A DNA stretch of 64,000 bases, taken from assembly GCA_964403415.1 (NCBI GenBank), contig CAYOFF010000001.1:682001-746000 (forward strand), read 5' to 3'. Shown one piece after another: positions 51,778 through 62,009 of this stretch (the first letter of the stretch is position 1; the number at the start of each line of letters is the position of its first letter). The DNA is from CAYOFF01 sp964403415. Lineage in GTDB: Bacteria; Patescibacteriota; Gracilibacteria; Absconditabacterales; Absconditicoccaceae. A program made the translations under genes and the position numbers. The notes under the pieces are model-generated. The model saw only the letters and a list, made by a program, of their open reading frames with translations, was not told where the DNA came from and did not search any database.

Positions 51778-52458
51778 ATGATGTTTACATCTCGCAAGGT
51801 GACGATATTGATTTGAATTATTGTGCTTTTGGGGGTGGCAATCTATCTGGCCATGAAACCTTCTTCTGTAGATGATAGTGATGGATGGTGGTGAAATGAT
51901 ACTGCTGGTGAGCAAAAAATGCCAGAGAGGTTTGAAGAAACAGAAGGAAAATGATCTGATGCTGCCAAAGGAGTGTCTACCTATGTACTCTGATCATGAT
52001 GATTGATTGGTATCAAAGGTGACAAGGGTACGGTATCGTATAGAGGTGTTATGCCGCTCAAAGAAGCATCATTTACTACTATTTCTGGGCGTGTACAGAG
52101 TGGTAAGATGGTTATAGATCTTGCAGCGTTGCGTATGACGGGTACATGAGCAGAGATAAAAGAACTTGAAGAACAGTTCAAAAATAATGTCTTTCAGATT
52201 GGAACATATCCAGAGGCGACGCTATTGATTACGTCTGTCAATCCAAATGCTGAGGAGAGTATTGTACAAGGAGATTTGACAATCAACGGTGTCACAGAAA
52301 CTATTACGTTTATGGCTCGTGTCGGACTCACTGACGATCAGCTAAGTATTGTGGGAGATGCGTTTATAGATACAGCGTTACGAAAAATAGACGTCTCAAA
52401 AGCTGCTATAGATGAACTTATTGGTTTGATGATCAATGTGCATCTCAAAAAACAATAG
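51778..52458 (+). CDS. YceI-family secreted protein
   Basis: 226 residues. A membrane anchor (residues ~8-25) and a short linker with several UGA glycines precede a lipocalin-like YceI domain: G-I-K-G-D-K-G-T-V-S-Y-R-G-V-M, V-F-Q-I-G-T-Y-P-E-A-T-L-L-I-T and V-Q-G-D-L-T-I-N-G-V-T-E-T-I-T-F. YceI proteins bind isoprenoid-like lipids in the periplasm. The start could also be the adjacent ATG 51781. It ends just before a terminator and the copper operon. Confidence 0.75.
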
Positions 52459-52492
52459 TATATAAGCGAGTTGATCTGTTGAATAAAATAAA

Positions 52493-52514
52493 GCAAGATT
52501 TTTCTTGCTTTTTT
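52493..52514 (+). terminator. Rho-independent terminator after the YceI gene
   Basis: GCAAGA (52493-52498) and TCTTGC (52503-52508) form a stem with a short loop and six T, ending the YceI transcript. Confidence 0.8.
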
Positions 52515-52531
52515 ATTTTTTCGGAATATAC

Positions 52532-52558
52532 ATAACCTATACCTATGGTTATGGTATA
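52532..52558. promoter_or_regulatory. CsoR-type operator
   Basis: Two interleaved palindromes: ATAACC (52532-52537) with GGTTAT (52547-52552), and TATACC (52538-52543) with GGTATA (52553-52558), each with nine bases between. The A/T-flanked CC...GG dyad resembles known CsoR/RcnR-family sites, and it sits ~80 bases ahead of the csoR gene. Copper release of CsoR would switch the operon on. Confidence 0.6.
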
Positions 52559-52639
52559 TCTAAATTGTCTTCACATACCTAGTGTAATTGGTGTTATATG
52601 TCTCGGAAAATACTACATTTACATGTTTACTATATATCT

Positions 52640-52927
52640 ATGCGTACTACAGAAATGAAAGACAAAGGAAAAGTGATTTTGAGTCTCAAGAAAGCGAAGG
52701 GGACGGTCGATAAGGTGATGCAAATGGTAGAGGAGGGGAGGTACTGTGCTGATGTTGCACAGCAAATAAATGCTGCTATTGGGTTGCTCAAAAATGCAAA
52801 TAATGAGTTGCTCAAGAGCCATCTTATGTGCTGCGGCAAACAACAACTTGGATCATCTGACCCTCAGAAAGTCTCTACGTTTGTAGATGAACTTATTAGA
52901 GTGTGGGATGTCTCTACGAGGAAGTAA
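52640..52927 (+). CDS. csoR: CsoR-family copper-sensing repressor
   Basis: 95 residues from ATG 52640 (an upstream in-frame ATG at 52598 would add 14). All-helical DUF156 fold with the copper ligand set Cys-x-His-Cys: Y-C-A-D-V-A-Q-Q-I-N-A and the S-H-L-M-C-C element. CsoR binds DNA as an oligomer and leaves it on binding Cu(I). No in-frame UGA. It heads the operon with copA, the HMA-SafE gene and a cupredoxin, which supports copper over formaldehyde or nickel as the signal. Confidence 0.88.
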   Translation: MRTTEMKDKGKVILSLKKAKGTVDKVMQMVEEGRYCADVAQQINAAIGLLKNANNELLKSHLMCCGKQQLGSSDPQKVSTFVDELIRVWDVSTRK

Positions 52928-52975
52928 ATACACAAATATACATAATATGTCTTTTTTATTTTTTGTACAGTATCT

Positions 52976-55285
52976 ATGAAAACCACCTATGCAGTAAAAT
53001 GAATGCACTGTGCGTCATGTGCAACAACTATTAGTAAAATTGTCTCCAAGATCCCGTGAGTAAATGCCTGTGATGTCAATATCGTCAGTGAAAAAGCAGC
53101 GATCGAGACGGAGTGAGAGATTAGAGTCGAGACAAATGCACTCAATGAAATGCTCAAACCATATTGATATACCATGACAGAAGACCATATGCATGATCAT
53201 GGTGTGTGATGAGAACATGATCATGCGGAAGCAGATACAGAATTTGCTACTATGAAGCAGACACGTTATTTGGTTTTCCCGTTTGTTCTCCTTAGTGTGA
53301 TATATATGGTGCGAGATATTGGTTCAGTAACCTGGACAATATTGCCAGTTATGCCAGGATGGGTGTCTACGTTTTGGCATCACTTGTTCCCTATTATGGC
53401 AGCAATTGTAATGGCTCGTATTGGTCTTCCCTATCTTGCATCGGTAGGAAGATTTTTGAGAACAGGTGTAGCAAATATGGAGACATTGGTGGGATTGGGA
53501 ACAGGTATTGCGTTTTTGTATAGTTTTGCTCTGGGTGCGTTTGAAAATGTGTTGAAACCATACCTCAATGTAGAAGCGCACTTCTATGATGTTACGATTA
53601 TTGTGCTCGGTCTGGTATGGTATGGAAAATACCTAGAGACCAAGGCAAAGCGTAGGACAGGTGCTGCTATAGAGGCGTTACTGCATTTGCAGGCAAAAAG
53701 TGCATTGGTGGAGAGGTGATGAGAGGTAGTGGAGGTCCCTGTAGAGCAAGTGGTCGTGTGAGATATTATTCATATCAAGCCATGATCCAAAGTACCTGTG
53801 GATGGTATGATTGTAGAGTGACTTAGTGCATTAGATGAGTCTATGATTACAGGAGAGCCATTGCCTGCGGACAAACAGGTGGGCGATCGCGTCATCTGAG
53901 GAACAATGAATACGTATGGGTTTATTAAGATGCAAGCAACCTCTACGTGAGAGCAATGAATGCTTGCGCATATTATTGCATTGGTAGAGCAGGCACAATC
54001 TTCCAAAGCGCCTATCCAGCATCTCGTAGATAAAGTGGCGAGTATTTTTGTGCCGATTGTGCTTATTATTGCGGTCGTGACATTTGTGGTGTGGCGATAT
54101 ACGTGAAATCCTATTCAGGGACTCGTTTCTGCTATTGGAGTCCTCGTAATTGCGTGTCCCTGCGCACTTGGATTGGCCACGCCTACAGCCATAAGTGCGT
54201 GAGTGGGTGTATGAGCCACCCATGGTATTCTTATTAAGGATGCTGCAAGTTTCCAAAAACTTGTTGCCAGCAAAGTCATTGTGTTTGATAAAACGGGTAC
54301 GTTGACCTATGGTAAACCTGTCCTTGGTTCTTATCAGGGCAAGGAAAGAACAGCTGACCTCAAGCGCATAGCTCTGCTTGAAGCGTGATCAGAACATCCG
54401 CTTGCACATGCACTTGTTCAGGCTGCACGTGAAGAAGGATATGATGTATGATCTACTGTATGATCTGCTGTATGATCTGCTGACACATCTTCCCTCAAAG
54501 AGTTCAAAAATCATCCGTGAAAATGAGTCGAGTGAGTCGTGGATGGGCAACGTTGGTATGCAGGTAACAAAACATTCATGCAGGAGTTATGATATGCATG
54601 AAATGGATGAACTACATGATCTGAGAAGAATGTCACTAGTATTGATATGTGGTATGATGCACTTACGCCTGGTGAAACGCCTGTTTTCTTGGCAAATGCA
54701 AGTGGCATACAGGCGTGCTTTGGTATTACTGATAGTATGAAACCAGGCGTCAAAGAAGCTGTCGCCTACCTTCATGGGTTAGGTCTCAAGACCGTCTTGC
54801 TGAGTGGCGACCACAGCAGTGTGGCTAAGCATATTGCTGGGCAGGCAGGTATCCAAGAAGTGATCGCAGAGGTTCTGCCTGACCAGAAGGCGGCCGTCAT
54901 TAGTGATCTTCAACAGAAGCACGGCCGCGTTGTTATGTGCGGAGATGGTATCAACGACGCTGCTGCATTAGCACAAGCTGATGTAAGTATTGCAATGGCG
55001 ACAGGTACGGATATTGCTATGCAGTCCTCTGATATTGTTATTTTGGCATGAGATATCTCCAAGATTGTCCAAGCATTCCATGTGGCAAAACTTACATTGC
55101 GTACTATCTCTCAAAATTTGTTTTGGGCCTTCTTTTACAATATAGTTGGTATACCATTTGCGGCATGAGTATTTATTCCTTTGTTTGGATGGTCTCTCAA
55201 TCCTGTGATTGCATGAGCTGCAATGGCATTTAGTAGTATTAGTGTGGTAACCAATAGTTTGAGAATACAGCGTAAGCGTTTTTAG
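52976..55285 (+). CDS. copA: P1B-type copper-exporting ATPase
   Basis: 769 residues. An N-terminal heavy-metal-associated domain with G-M-H-C-A-S-C is followed by a His-rich linker, then the P-type ATPase core: T-G-E-P in the actuator, C-P-C (394-396) in the sixth membrane helix, phosphorylation motif D438-K-T-G-T, S-E-H-P-L in the nucleotide domain, and G-D-G-I-N-D. These mark it as a Cu(I) exporter. About thirty UGA codons read as Gly, several in essential motifs. A tandem repeat encodes V-G-S-(T/A) three times near residue 484, in the nucleotide domain. Confidence 0.96.
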
Positions 55286-55303
55286 TTTGTTTTTTGTGTG
55301 TTT

Positions 55304-56395
55304 ATGAACGAATCTACTAAGGCTAAAGCTATGAGTGAACCTATCGAAGCTAAAGCTTCCCTCAAAAAAGAGCCGCAAGAGGCAACATTTTATGTGAATG
55401 GTATGACGTGTGCATCGTGTGTGTTTGTTGTCAAAGATACGATAGAGTCTACCAAAACAGTACAGGATGTGGATGTATCGTTGGCTCACAAAAAACTTGT
55501 ATTACAGGGTGATTGGTCTGACCATCATGAACTTGAGCAACTTAAGACAAAATATAATGCATTACTCAAAGAGCATGGCTACGAACTTACTACAGAAGTA
55601 CCGGTCGTTGCGGGAAGCTCGATGAGAGAGTATCTTTGGGCTGTACTCATAGCTATAGCTTGTGTTGCGATATTTTTTGGCCTCCAAGAGCTTGGTATAG
55701 ATCGTATAGTCTCTGGTGATGAACAATCACCTTTATTTGCCCTTGTCCTAGGTGTTGTCGCGTCTCTCTCAACATGTCTTGCGGTAGTTGGGTGATTTTC
55801 CTTGGCTGTCGGGAGTGCCTATGCGCAGTCTACGTCTTCGTGGACGCCTATTCTCTCATTTCATGGGGGTAGACTTGGTGGCTTTGTGGTGTGAGGTGCG
55901 CTACTTGGACTGGCGTGAAGTGCGTTACAGATCTCACCGACAGCTACTACGGTGATGTCACTTGCGATAGCTGTAGTGATGCTAATTCTTGGTGCCCAAC
56001 AAGTAGGTCTTTTGGGTAAGAAGTCGATATTGGGTTCTGGGGCCGTTTCTTACTTCAAAAAACAGATTACCGAAAAGTGAACATCTGGATTGTGGCTCTA
56101 TATTGCACCTGTGTTGCTTGGTATGATTACTTTCTTCCTACCATGTGGATTTACTCAATCGATGCAATTTATCGCTCTTGCTACAGGCGATGCCATGCAA
56201 GGAGCTCTGATTATGGGGGCTTTCGCAGTATGAACGCTTCCTATGCTTTTGTTGTTGAGTAGTAGTTGAAAACTCTTGCAACACTCCTCGTTTATGGGTA
56301 TATTCCTCAAAGCAGTGGGCATGTTACTGATAGTATTTTCTCTTTACAATATCTATCTAAGTCTTATACTTCTTGGTGTCCCTGTTTTGTTTTAG
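55304..56395 (+). CDS. Heavy-metal domain fused to SafE/DsbD-like membrane protein
   Basis: 363 residues. An N-terminal HMA domain with G-M-T-C-A-S-C (about residue 33) precedes six to seven membrane helices of the sulfite exporter TauE/SafE or cytochrome-c-biogenesis (CcdA/DsbD) type, with F-L-P-C-G-F-T-Q-S-M-Q at the sixth segment. Such HMA-linked membrane proteins in copper operons are thought to help in copper handling or thiol transfer. UGA=Gly throughout. It starts 18 bases after copA. Confidence 0.78.
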
Positions 56396-56413
56396 TTATT
56401 GTTATTGTAGTAT

Positions 56414-56860
56414 ATGTCTTCAAAAATTCATCATGGTTCGTGATCTTTGAGAACGGTTTTGACCGTGGTGCTTAGTGTTCTTGGCGTTGCAGCAGTATAT
56501 GGAGCGACTGTTTATTTCAAAAGCAGCCCAGATAGCTGATCTACGAATAATCAGATACAAACATTGACATCAAATGTGTCTGTGGAGTGAGATAAACAGT
56601 TTATAGATCTTACCGCGAAGGGTGGATATGAACCAAGAAATACCATAGCAAAAGCCAATATGTCGACGACGTTGAAGGTTTTGACAAATGATTCGTATGG
56701 CTGTGAGACGGCCATGGTTATTCCTTCTCTTGGACGAAAAGGACGTTTGGATCCTTCATCTACTACTACGGTAGATATCCCGCCTCAGGAGCCATGAACA
56801 ACCTTACAGGGCATGTGTAGCATGGGAATGTATCGTTTTGCTATCAACTTTGTAAAATAA
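56414..56860 (+). CDS. Membrane-anchored cupredoxin-like protein
   Basis: 148 residues: N-terminal anchor (residues ~12-35) and a cupredoxin domain with G-G-Y-E-P-R-N-T-I-A-K-A, Y-G-C-E-T-A-M-V-I-P-S, and the C-terminal copper loop P-G-T-T-L-Q-G-M-C-S-M-G-M-Y. Cys, Met and the absence of His in the loop suggest a type of Cu(I)-binding cupredoxin as in EfeO-like or SCO-adjacent proteins. It is the last gene of the copper operon and is followed by a terminator. Outer-face copper binding is inferred. Confidence 0.75.
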
Positions 56861-56893
56861 CGATATCTTAATATCCACTAAATTTTTGTCAAG

Positions 56894-56926
56894 AGCTTTG
56901 GGATTTGACTTCTCAAAGCTTTTTTT
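56894..56926 (+). terminator. Rho-independent terminator of copper operon
   Basis: AGCTTTG (56894-56900) pairs with CAAAGCT (56914-56920), followed by seven T. Confidence 0.85.
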
Positions 56927-56939
56927 GTACAATTTAGGT

Positions 56940-58514
56940 ATGTTTACACATCTCCCTTCCAACTCTATCTTAGAAGCAACTGATGTTAAGGCGATCCAGC
57001 CTAAGCTTTCTTGTTTGGATTATATTCCCCGAGATATAGCCACTAAGGCGCAGACGATCTCTTTTGATCAGGAAGACAAAACATTGGCACTTTTGACAAC
57101 CAATGCATTTCCTGCGCTCTATTATCAGATGATAGATAGACTCCATGCGCAGGGATGGCAAACTCAGACGTGGTTTACTGATGACGCATGATTTGCTGTA
57201 GGACTTGAATGGTTTCAGCGCCATTCAGCCCAACTTTCTGCACAGGAGCAAAACAAAATGTACAGACAACATGTATCTGGCAGAGAGGCAATCGCACTTA
57301 TCAAGGATACATATGCCAAAAAAGAGTCATTTACTGAGTGACAGTTTATGACAGAGCTGCTGAGGCTTACCTACCAGGCGTGATGCTCGGATCTGCACTT
57401 CCAGACGGAAGAGATGGGCGTGGTGATGCGTGTGAGAAAGGATGGTATTTTGCAGACAGTGATTGTGTTTACGCATCAAGAATTCAAAAAATACCTTCTC
57501 AAAATCAAGTTTATGGCTGGGGTAAGGATGAATGTAGAGTCTGTAGCTCAGGATGGAAGATTTGACCTGGATATTCCCGTGGAGAATGGCCTCAATAAGA
57601 TAGATGTCAGAGTTTCTGTCATGCCATCGCTGAGAGGAGAGAGTATTGTTTTGAGATTTTTGGATGGTTCCAAGAGTCTACTCAATCTTGACCAGCTGGG
57701 ATGTATTCCGTACCATAAGGACATTTTGGCCCGCTATTTACAGAAAAATTCATGACTTATCCTATTGACGTGACCTACTGGATCATGAAAGACAACGACG
57801 GTCTATACGATGCTTCAGATGCTCAATATGCCAGACAAAAAAATTATTACACTGGAAGATCCTGTCGAATATGAAATCCCTGGATTGGAGCAAAATCAGA
57901 CTAATGAGGCGAAGTGATTTACTTTTGAGGAATGACTCAAAGGTATTCTCAGACATGATCCGGATATTATTATGGTCTGAGAGATTAGAAGCTTAGAGAG
58001 CGCTGAAATGGCTATAAATGCCGCTCTCACTGGGCATCTGGTGATTAGTACGTTGCATACCAATACGGCAGTGGAGGCAATCACGAGATTGCTCAATATG
58101 GGTGTAAAACCGTATATGCTTGCACCAGCATTACAACTGGTAGTAGGGCAGAGACTTCTGAGAAGACTCGTCGTCAAAAAAGAGCTTCCTGTACCGCTAG
58201 AGTGGAGGGCTGAACTCAAAAAAGCAGCTGAACATCTCAGAAAAATAACGTGAGATGATGCGTATTTGTATCGCGATACTGTATATACGGCCGTAGATGG
58301 CGATGATTGGACTAAGTGATATGAAGGAAGAATCGGTGTCTATGAGTGTTTTGAGGTAACAAATGTTCTCAAGGATGCTCTTATAGATGGGAAATCTACG
58401 CATGATATACTGCAATTGGCTCAAAAAATGTGATATCTTACAATGCGTGAGGATGCGTTTGGGAAAGTACTGAAGTGAGATACGACACTAGAGGAAGTAT
58501 TGAGGGTCTTGTAA
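56940..58514 (+). CDS. pilB: Type IV pilus assembly ATPase PilB/GspE
   Basis: 524 residues. N-terminal domain to residue ~130, then a secretion ATPase core: Walker A T-G-P-T-G-S-G-K-T-T-T (residues 277-287) with two Gly from UGA, the Asp box L-E-D-P-V-E-Y, Walker B R-H-D-P-D-I-I-M-V-G-E-I-R, and the His box T-G-H-L-V-I-S-T-L-H-T-N. The zinc Cys of some PilB proteins are absent. It powers pilus extension; in these bacteria type IV pili are thought to serve attachment to a host cell. Confidence 0.95.
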
Positions 58515-58630
58515 GACTAAGGGTATGTAAGGCAAGTGTGTGATATATGTATTTCTAAGCTGTCCCATATTGCAATGTAGGCGTGTATCTGTATAAGATA
58601 TACGCTATTTTATTTCGTACATTGACAGCT

Positions 58631-58960
58631 ATGCTAAAAGAAAGAATTATCGTACAGCATTATTTTGTGAATATCACACAACCGCTTGAAGAGCAACTTG
58701 TAAGTCGTATATGGTGATATTTTGAAAATTGGTCGGATACATACTTGCGTGCATTTTTAGCTAAGGAATCTGCTGAAATTAAGCTCGTGGTGTCGATGGA
58801 GAAAACCAAACAAGATAAGTATGAGGCGACCTTTTCTTTCTATTTGGATAGTGATACCCCTTTTGTATATAGTACGGACGTGCCTTTCAAGGAACCGTTT
58901 GATGTAGTAAACCATGCTTTTTTGCGTCTCAAGGAGTATCTTGCAGATCAGAAGGATTAA
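58631..58960 (+). CDS. Ribosome hibernation promoting factor-like protein
   Basis: 109 residues, with a strand-helix pattern and a C-terminal D-V-V-N-H-A-F-L-R-L-K-E-Y-L helix like that of HPF/RaiA proteins, plus the central K-Y-E-A-T-F-S-F-Y-L. Such proteins bind the 30S subunit and silence ribosomes in stationary phase. Similarity is limited and the call is tentative. One UGA near residue 35 (Gly). Confidence 0.5.
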
Positions 58961-59032
58961 TTACCTTGTAATAAAGGTCAAAAAGCGTATAGGTAAGGGA
59001 CTATTGTACTTTATATTTTTTTGAATTTTGGT

Positions 59033-59497
59033 ATGGCTGTAACGTATCTCACCAAAGAGTGATATGAGAAACTGTTGGAAGAGCTTCGTTTACTAAAAGA
59101 CGAGAAACTTCCGCAGATATTGGAGAGATTGAAAGAAGCAATTTCACAGTGAGATATCTCAGAAAATGCTGAGTACGATACGGCGATGTCTGACAAAGAT
59201 CTTCTCGAAGCAAGAATCTCTGAGATTGAGACAACACTCGAAAACGTAGAAATTATTGCGGGTGGCGCGAGATGAGGTAACGAGGTGAGATATGGCTCTC
59301 TCGTTACTATTAGAGATGATAAAGACAAAGAAGCTAAGCTGACAATAGTAGGTGGTGGTGAAGTAGATATTCTCAAGGGGACAATTTCTTTTGAGTCTCC
59401 TCTAGGTGTAGCATTGAGATGAAAGAAAAAATGAGACGTTGTGCAAGTAAGAGCTCCATCGAGGAAATATAATGTGACAATCGTGGATATCAAGTAA
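59033..59497 (+). CDS. greA: Transcription elongation factor GreA
   Basis: 154 residues. An N-terminal coiled coil (Y-L-T-K-E-G-Y-E-K-L-L-E-E-L) with the D-I-S-E-N-A-E-Y-D motif at its tip, which carries the two acidic residues for cleavage by RNA polymerase, and a C-terminal FKBP-like domain ending S-P-L-G-V-A-L-R-G-K-K-K-G-D-V-V. UGA codes Gly in several conserved places. It rescues backtracked RNA polymerase. Confidence 0.96.
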
Positions 59498-59543
59498 GAT
59501 AGTGTGTTGTATTCCCTTGTTAGGATACAGGTAAAATGTATTG

Positions 59544-60176
59544 ATGATTTTAAGTACCAATGTACCAATGTTAAGTGTATGGTTTAGAGTGTTTGCCAAG
59601 GTAGCAGCCTTTTTTGTGTTGCTTATTTTTGTGTTATTTTTTGTCGTCTATGGATATAGATTTGATCCGGAAAATAAGGTATTTAGGCAATATAATGGAT
59701 TTTTGACAATAAATTTTTGGTCTGACAAAAATGAACTTGTCTTTTCTGGTATGCCATACAAACCACATGAGCGCAAAGTAAATATCTACAATATCGAACA
59801 GGGATGCTATATGCTTAGCTACAATAACAAAGAAAGGCAGGTGTGTATAGGTGAAGATGAAGCACAGAGCGATGTGGTACTTACTTATGAGTGAAAAAAG
59901 CCTTGGTATGCGGCACCTTCGTTATTTGGGGTGTGCTCTCCGCTTAATTTCCAGGAGTTCTCTTCACATTGTGCAGGGAAGAGTTGCTTTGCATCTCCAA
60001 TCACCAATGCGTTTGAAGCAAATGGGATAAGCTTTGTTAAAACAACAGATACCTTGTACTATTGTTCAGCTAATTTTGAGTCATGTAGACGTTTGGTTGA
60101 TCTCTCTGCTGAAGTCGTGTGTAGTACAGAGGAGTGACTCATCTTATCTTCCCAAGAAATACTGTTACTCAAATAA
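59544..60176 (+). CDS. Membrane-anchored protein of unknown function
   Basis: 210 residues. A membrane segment (residues ~15-40, V-F-A-K-V-A-A-F-F-V-L-L-I-F) and an outside domain with several cysteines (E-Q-G-C-Y, R-Q-V-C-I, G-V-C-S-P, S-H-C-A-G-K-S-C-F, Y-Y-C-S-A, E-S-C-R-R), suggesting disulfides. Two UGA read as Gly. No family recognised. Located between greA and uvrC. Confidence 0.6.
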
Positions 60177-60201
60177 GTGTTCATTATTTCTAGCGTATCA
60201 T

Positions 60202-62004
60202 ATGCTTGCTTCAGACGTTCAGCGAGATCATGTTCCTTCTAAGCCGGGTGTGTATCTCTTCAAGACGACCTGAGGGAAAATTTTGTATATCTGAAAAGCA
60301 AAATCACTCAAAAAAAGAGTAAGGCAGTACTTTACGCCGTGATCACTTTGGAAACAGGATATGGTGGCTAAGGCGTGATATGTGGAATTTTTTGAGGTGG
60401 TTTCTGAGCAAGAATCATTGCTTTTGGAGACCAATCTGATCTCTGCTCACAAACCACCATACAATAACTTGATCAAGGGCGATACCTCATATGTGTATAT
60501 TAAGATCGCCCGCGAACCATTTCCAAATATTCAACTGACGAGATACAAATACAACGATAAAGCCATCTATATCGGCCCTAAGGTCCGAAGAAGAGAGCTC
60601 AAAGAGCTTTTACAACTTCTGAGGCATGTGTTTCAGTGGAGACAGTGCGGCTCTATGCAGTTTCGTGAGGGGCATGTGTGTTCAGATTATTTTTTTGGGT
60701 TGTGTAAAGGATGGTGTGTGTACGCAAAAATGCATGATAACAAGAAACAAGATAATGTGCCAAGTGACGTAAAGAGTGAGATAAAGAATGACGTAAAGAG
60801 TGAAGTCGAGACAACTGCTCAGAAAACATGATTTTTTCCGGTCTATGAAACTCGTAGTGATGCAGAACAGCATTATCAGGAGATAGTACGTTATTTGACA
60901 AAATTTTTTGAGGGGGAGAGTGAGGAACTTCTGGTATACATGCGTCGCGAAATTGATGAGGCTATAGAGAAACAGCACTTTGAATGGGCGGCAAAACTGA
61001 GAGATATGTACTTCAAGATAGAGCTTGTGACCCAAAGACAGACTGTGACGTTACCTGAGGAATATACGGGTATATTTGGTATGATAGAGCGTGTGCAGTG
61101 AGGACTTTTGGTGGTCTTGATTAAACTGCACAAGTGAAGAATGATAGATATTATCTGACAGCACCTTATAGATGATGAGTATGATGAGGTACTTAGACAA
61201 CTTGAAAGAGAGTATCAGCTTACCTTGTTGGAAGAGCAGGACACATATACACTTTTGTGGTATGGAGCTGCTCGTTTGCGTAAAGATGAAAAGGAACTTC
61301 TGCAGTCTCATGCGACGACATTTGGATACTCATATTTGCAGTCGCATATGCAGAGTACGCATGAGATTACCTCATACCTTCTCGAACGTTTGCGTAAGAC
61401 CTATCATCTTCACAGGCTACCTGTGCATATCGAATGCGTAGATATTTCTCACCTTTCGTGATCATACACTGCCTGAGGACTTGTTGCTATGCAACATGGG
61501 CAATTATTTAAAGCGGGATACAAGCGCTTTGAGATTACCACTGAACGTAAGCATGATGACTATGCGGCGTTGACGGAGGTGCTTGTGAGAAGATTTGGAT
61601 TAGGGAGAGCCTGAATGCAGGAGGGCGGAAGTGTCCAAGGAAGTGAAAGTAAAAGTAAAAGCGGAAACGAAAGCGAAAAACAACTTTTCCCTGATATGTT
61701 TATTTTGGATGGAGGGAAACAACAATTGAGCCTCGTACAGCGTATCCTTGAGCAATTTCCAGAGAGTCAAAAACTTTTGTATCAGGTACAGTTTTGTAGT
61801 CTCGGTAAGTGAAAAGCAAGAAAGAGAGCAGGTAAAGTGCAATGAGAACAGGAAGTCCTTTGGGTATTGGACCCATCGTGAGAGATGCATGCACATGTGC
61901 TTCAGTACGATGATGCAGATCGTCTGCTTGTACGTCTCAGAGATGAGGCGCATAGATTTGCAAACGCATATAGAAAGAAATTGATGCAGAAAGATTGGAA
62001 ATAA
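60202..62004 (+). CDS. uvrC: Excinuclease ABC subunit C
   Basis: 600 residues. GIY-YIG nuclease domain (P-G-V-Y-L-F-K-T-T-G-G-K-I-L-Y-I-G-K-A-K-S-L-K-K-R-V) at the start; an UvrB-binding UVR motif (I-D-E-A-I-E-K-Q-H-F-E-W-A-A-K-L-R-D) near residue 255; then the RNase H-like nuclease (H-I-E-C-V-D-I-S-H-L-S-G, K-H-D-D-Y-A-A-L-T-E and D-M-F-I-L-D-G-G-K-Q-Q). Two charged low-complexity inserts occur (about 60740-60830 and 61620-61690). It makes the two incisions in nucleotide excision repair. It is convergent with the gene at 62010. Confidence 0.95.
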
Positions 62005-62009
62005 TATAT

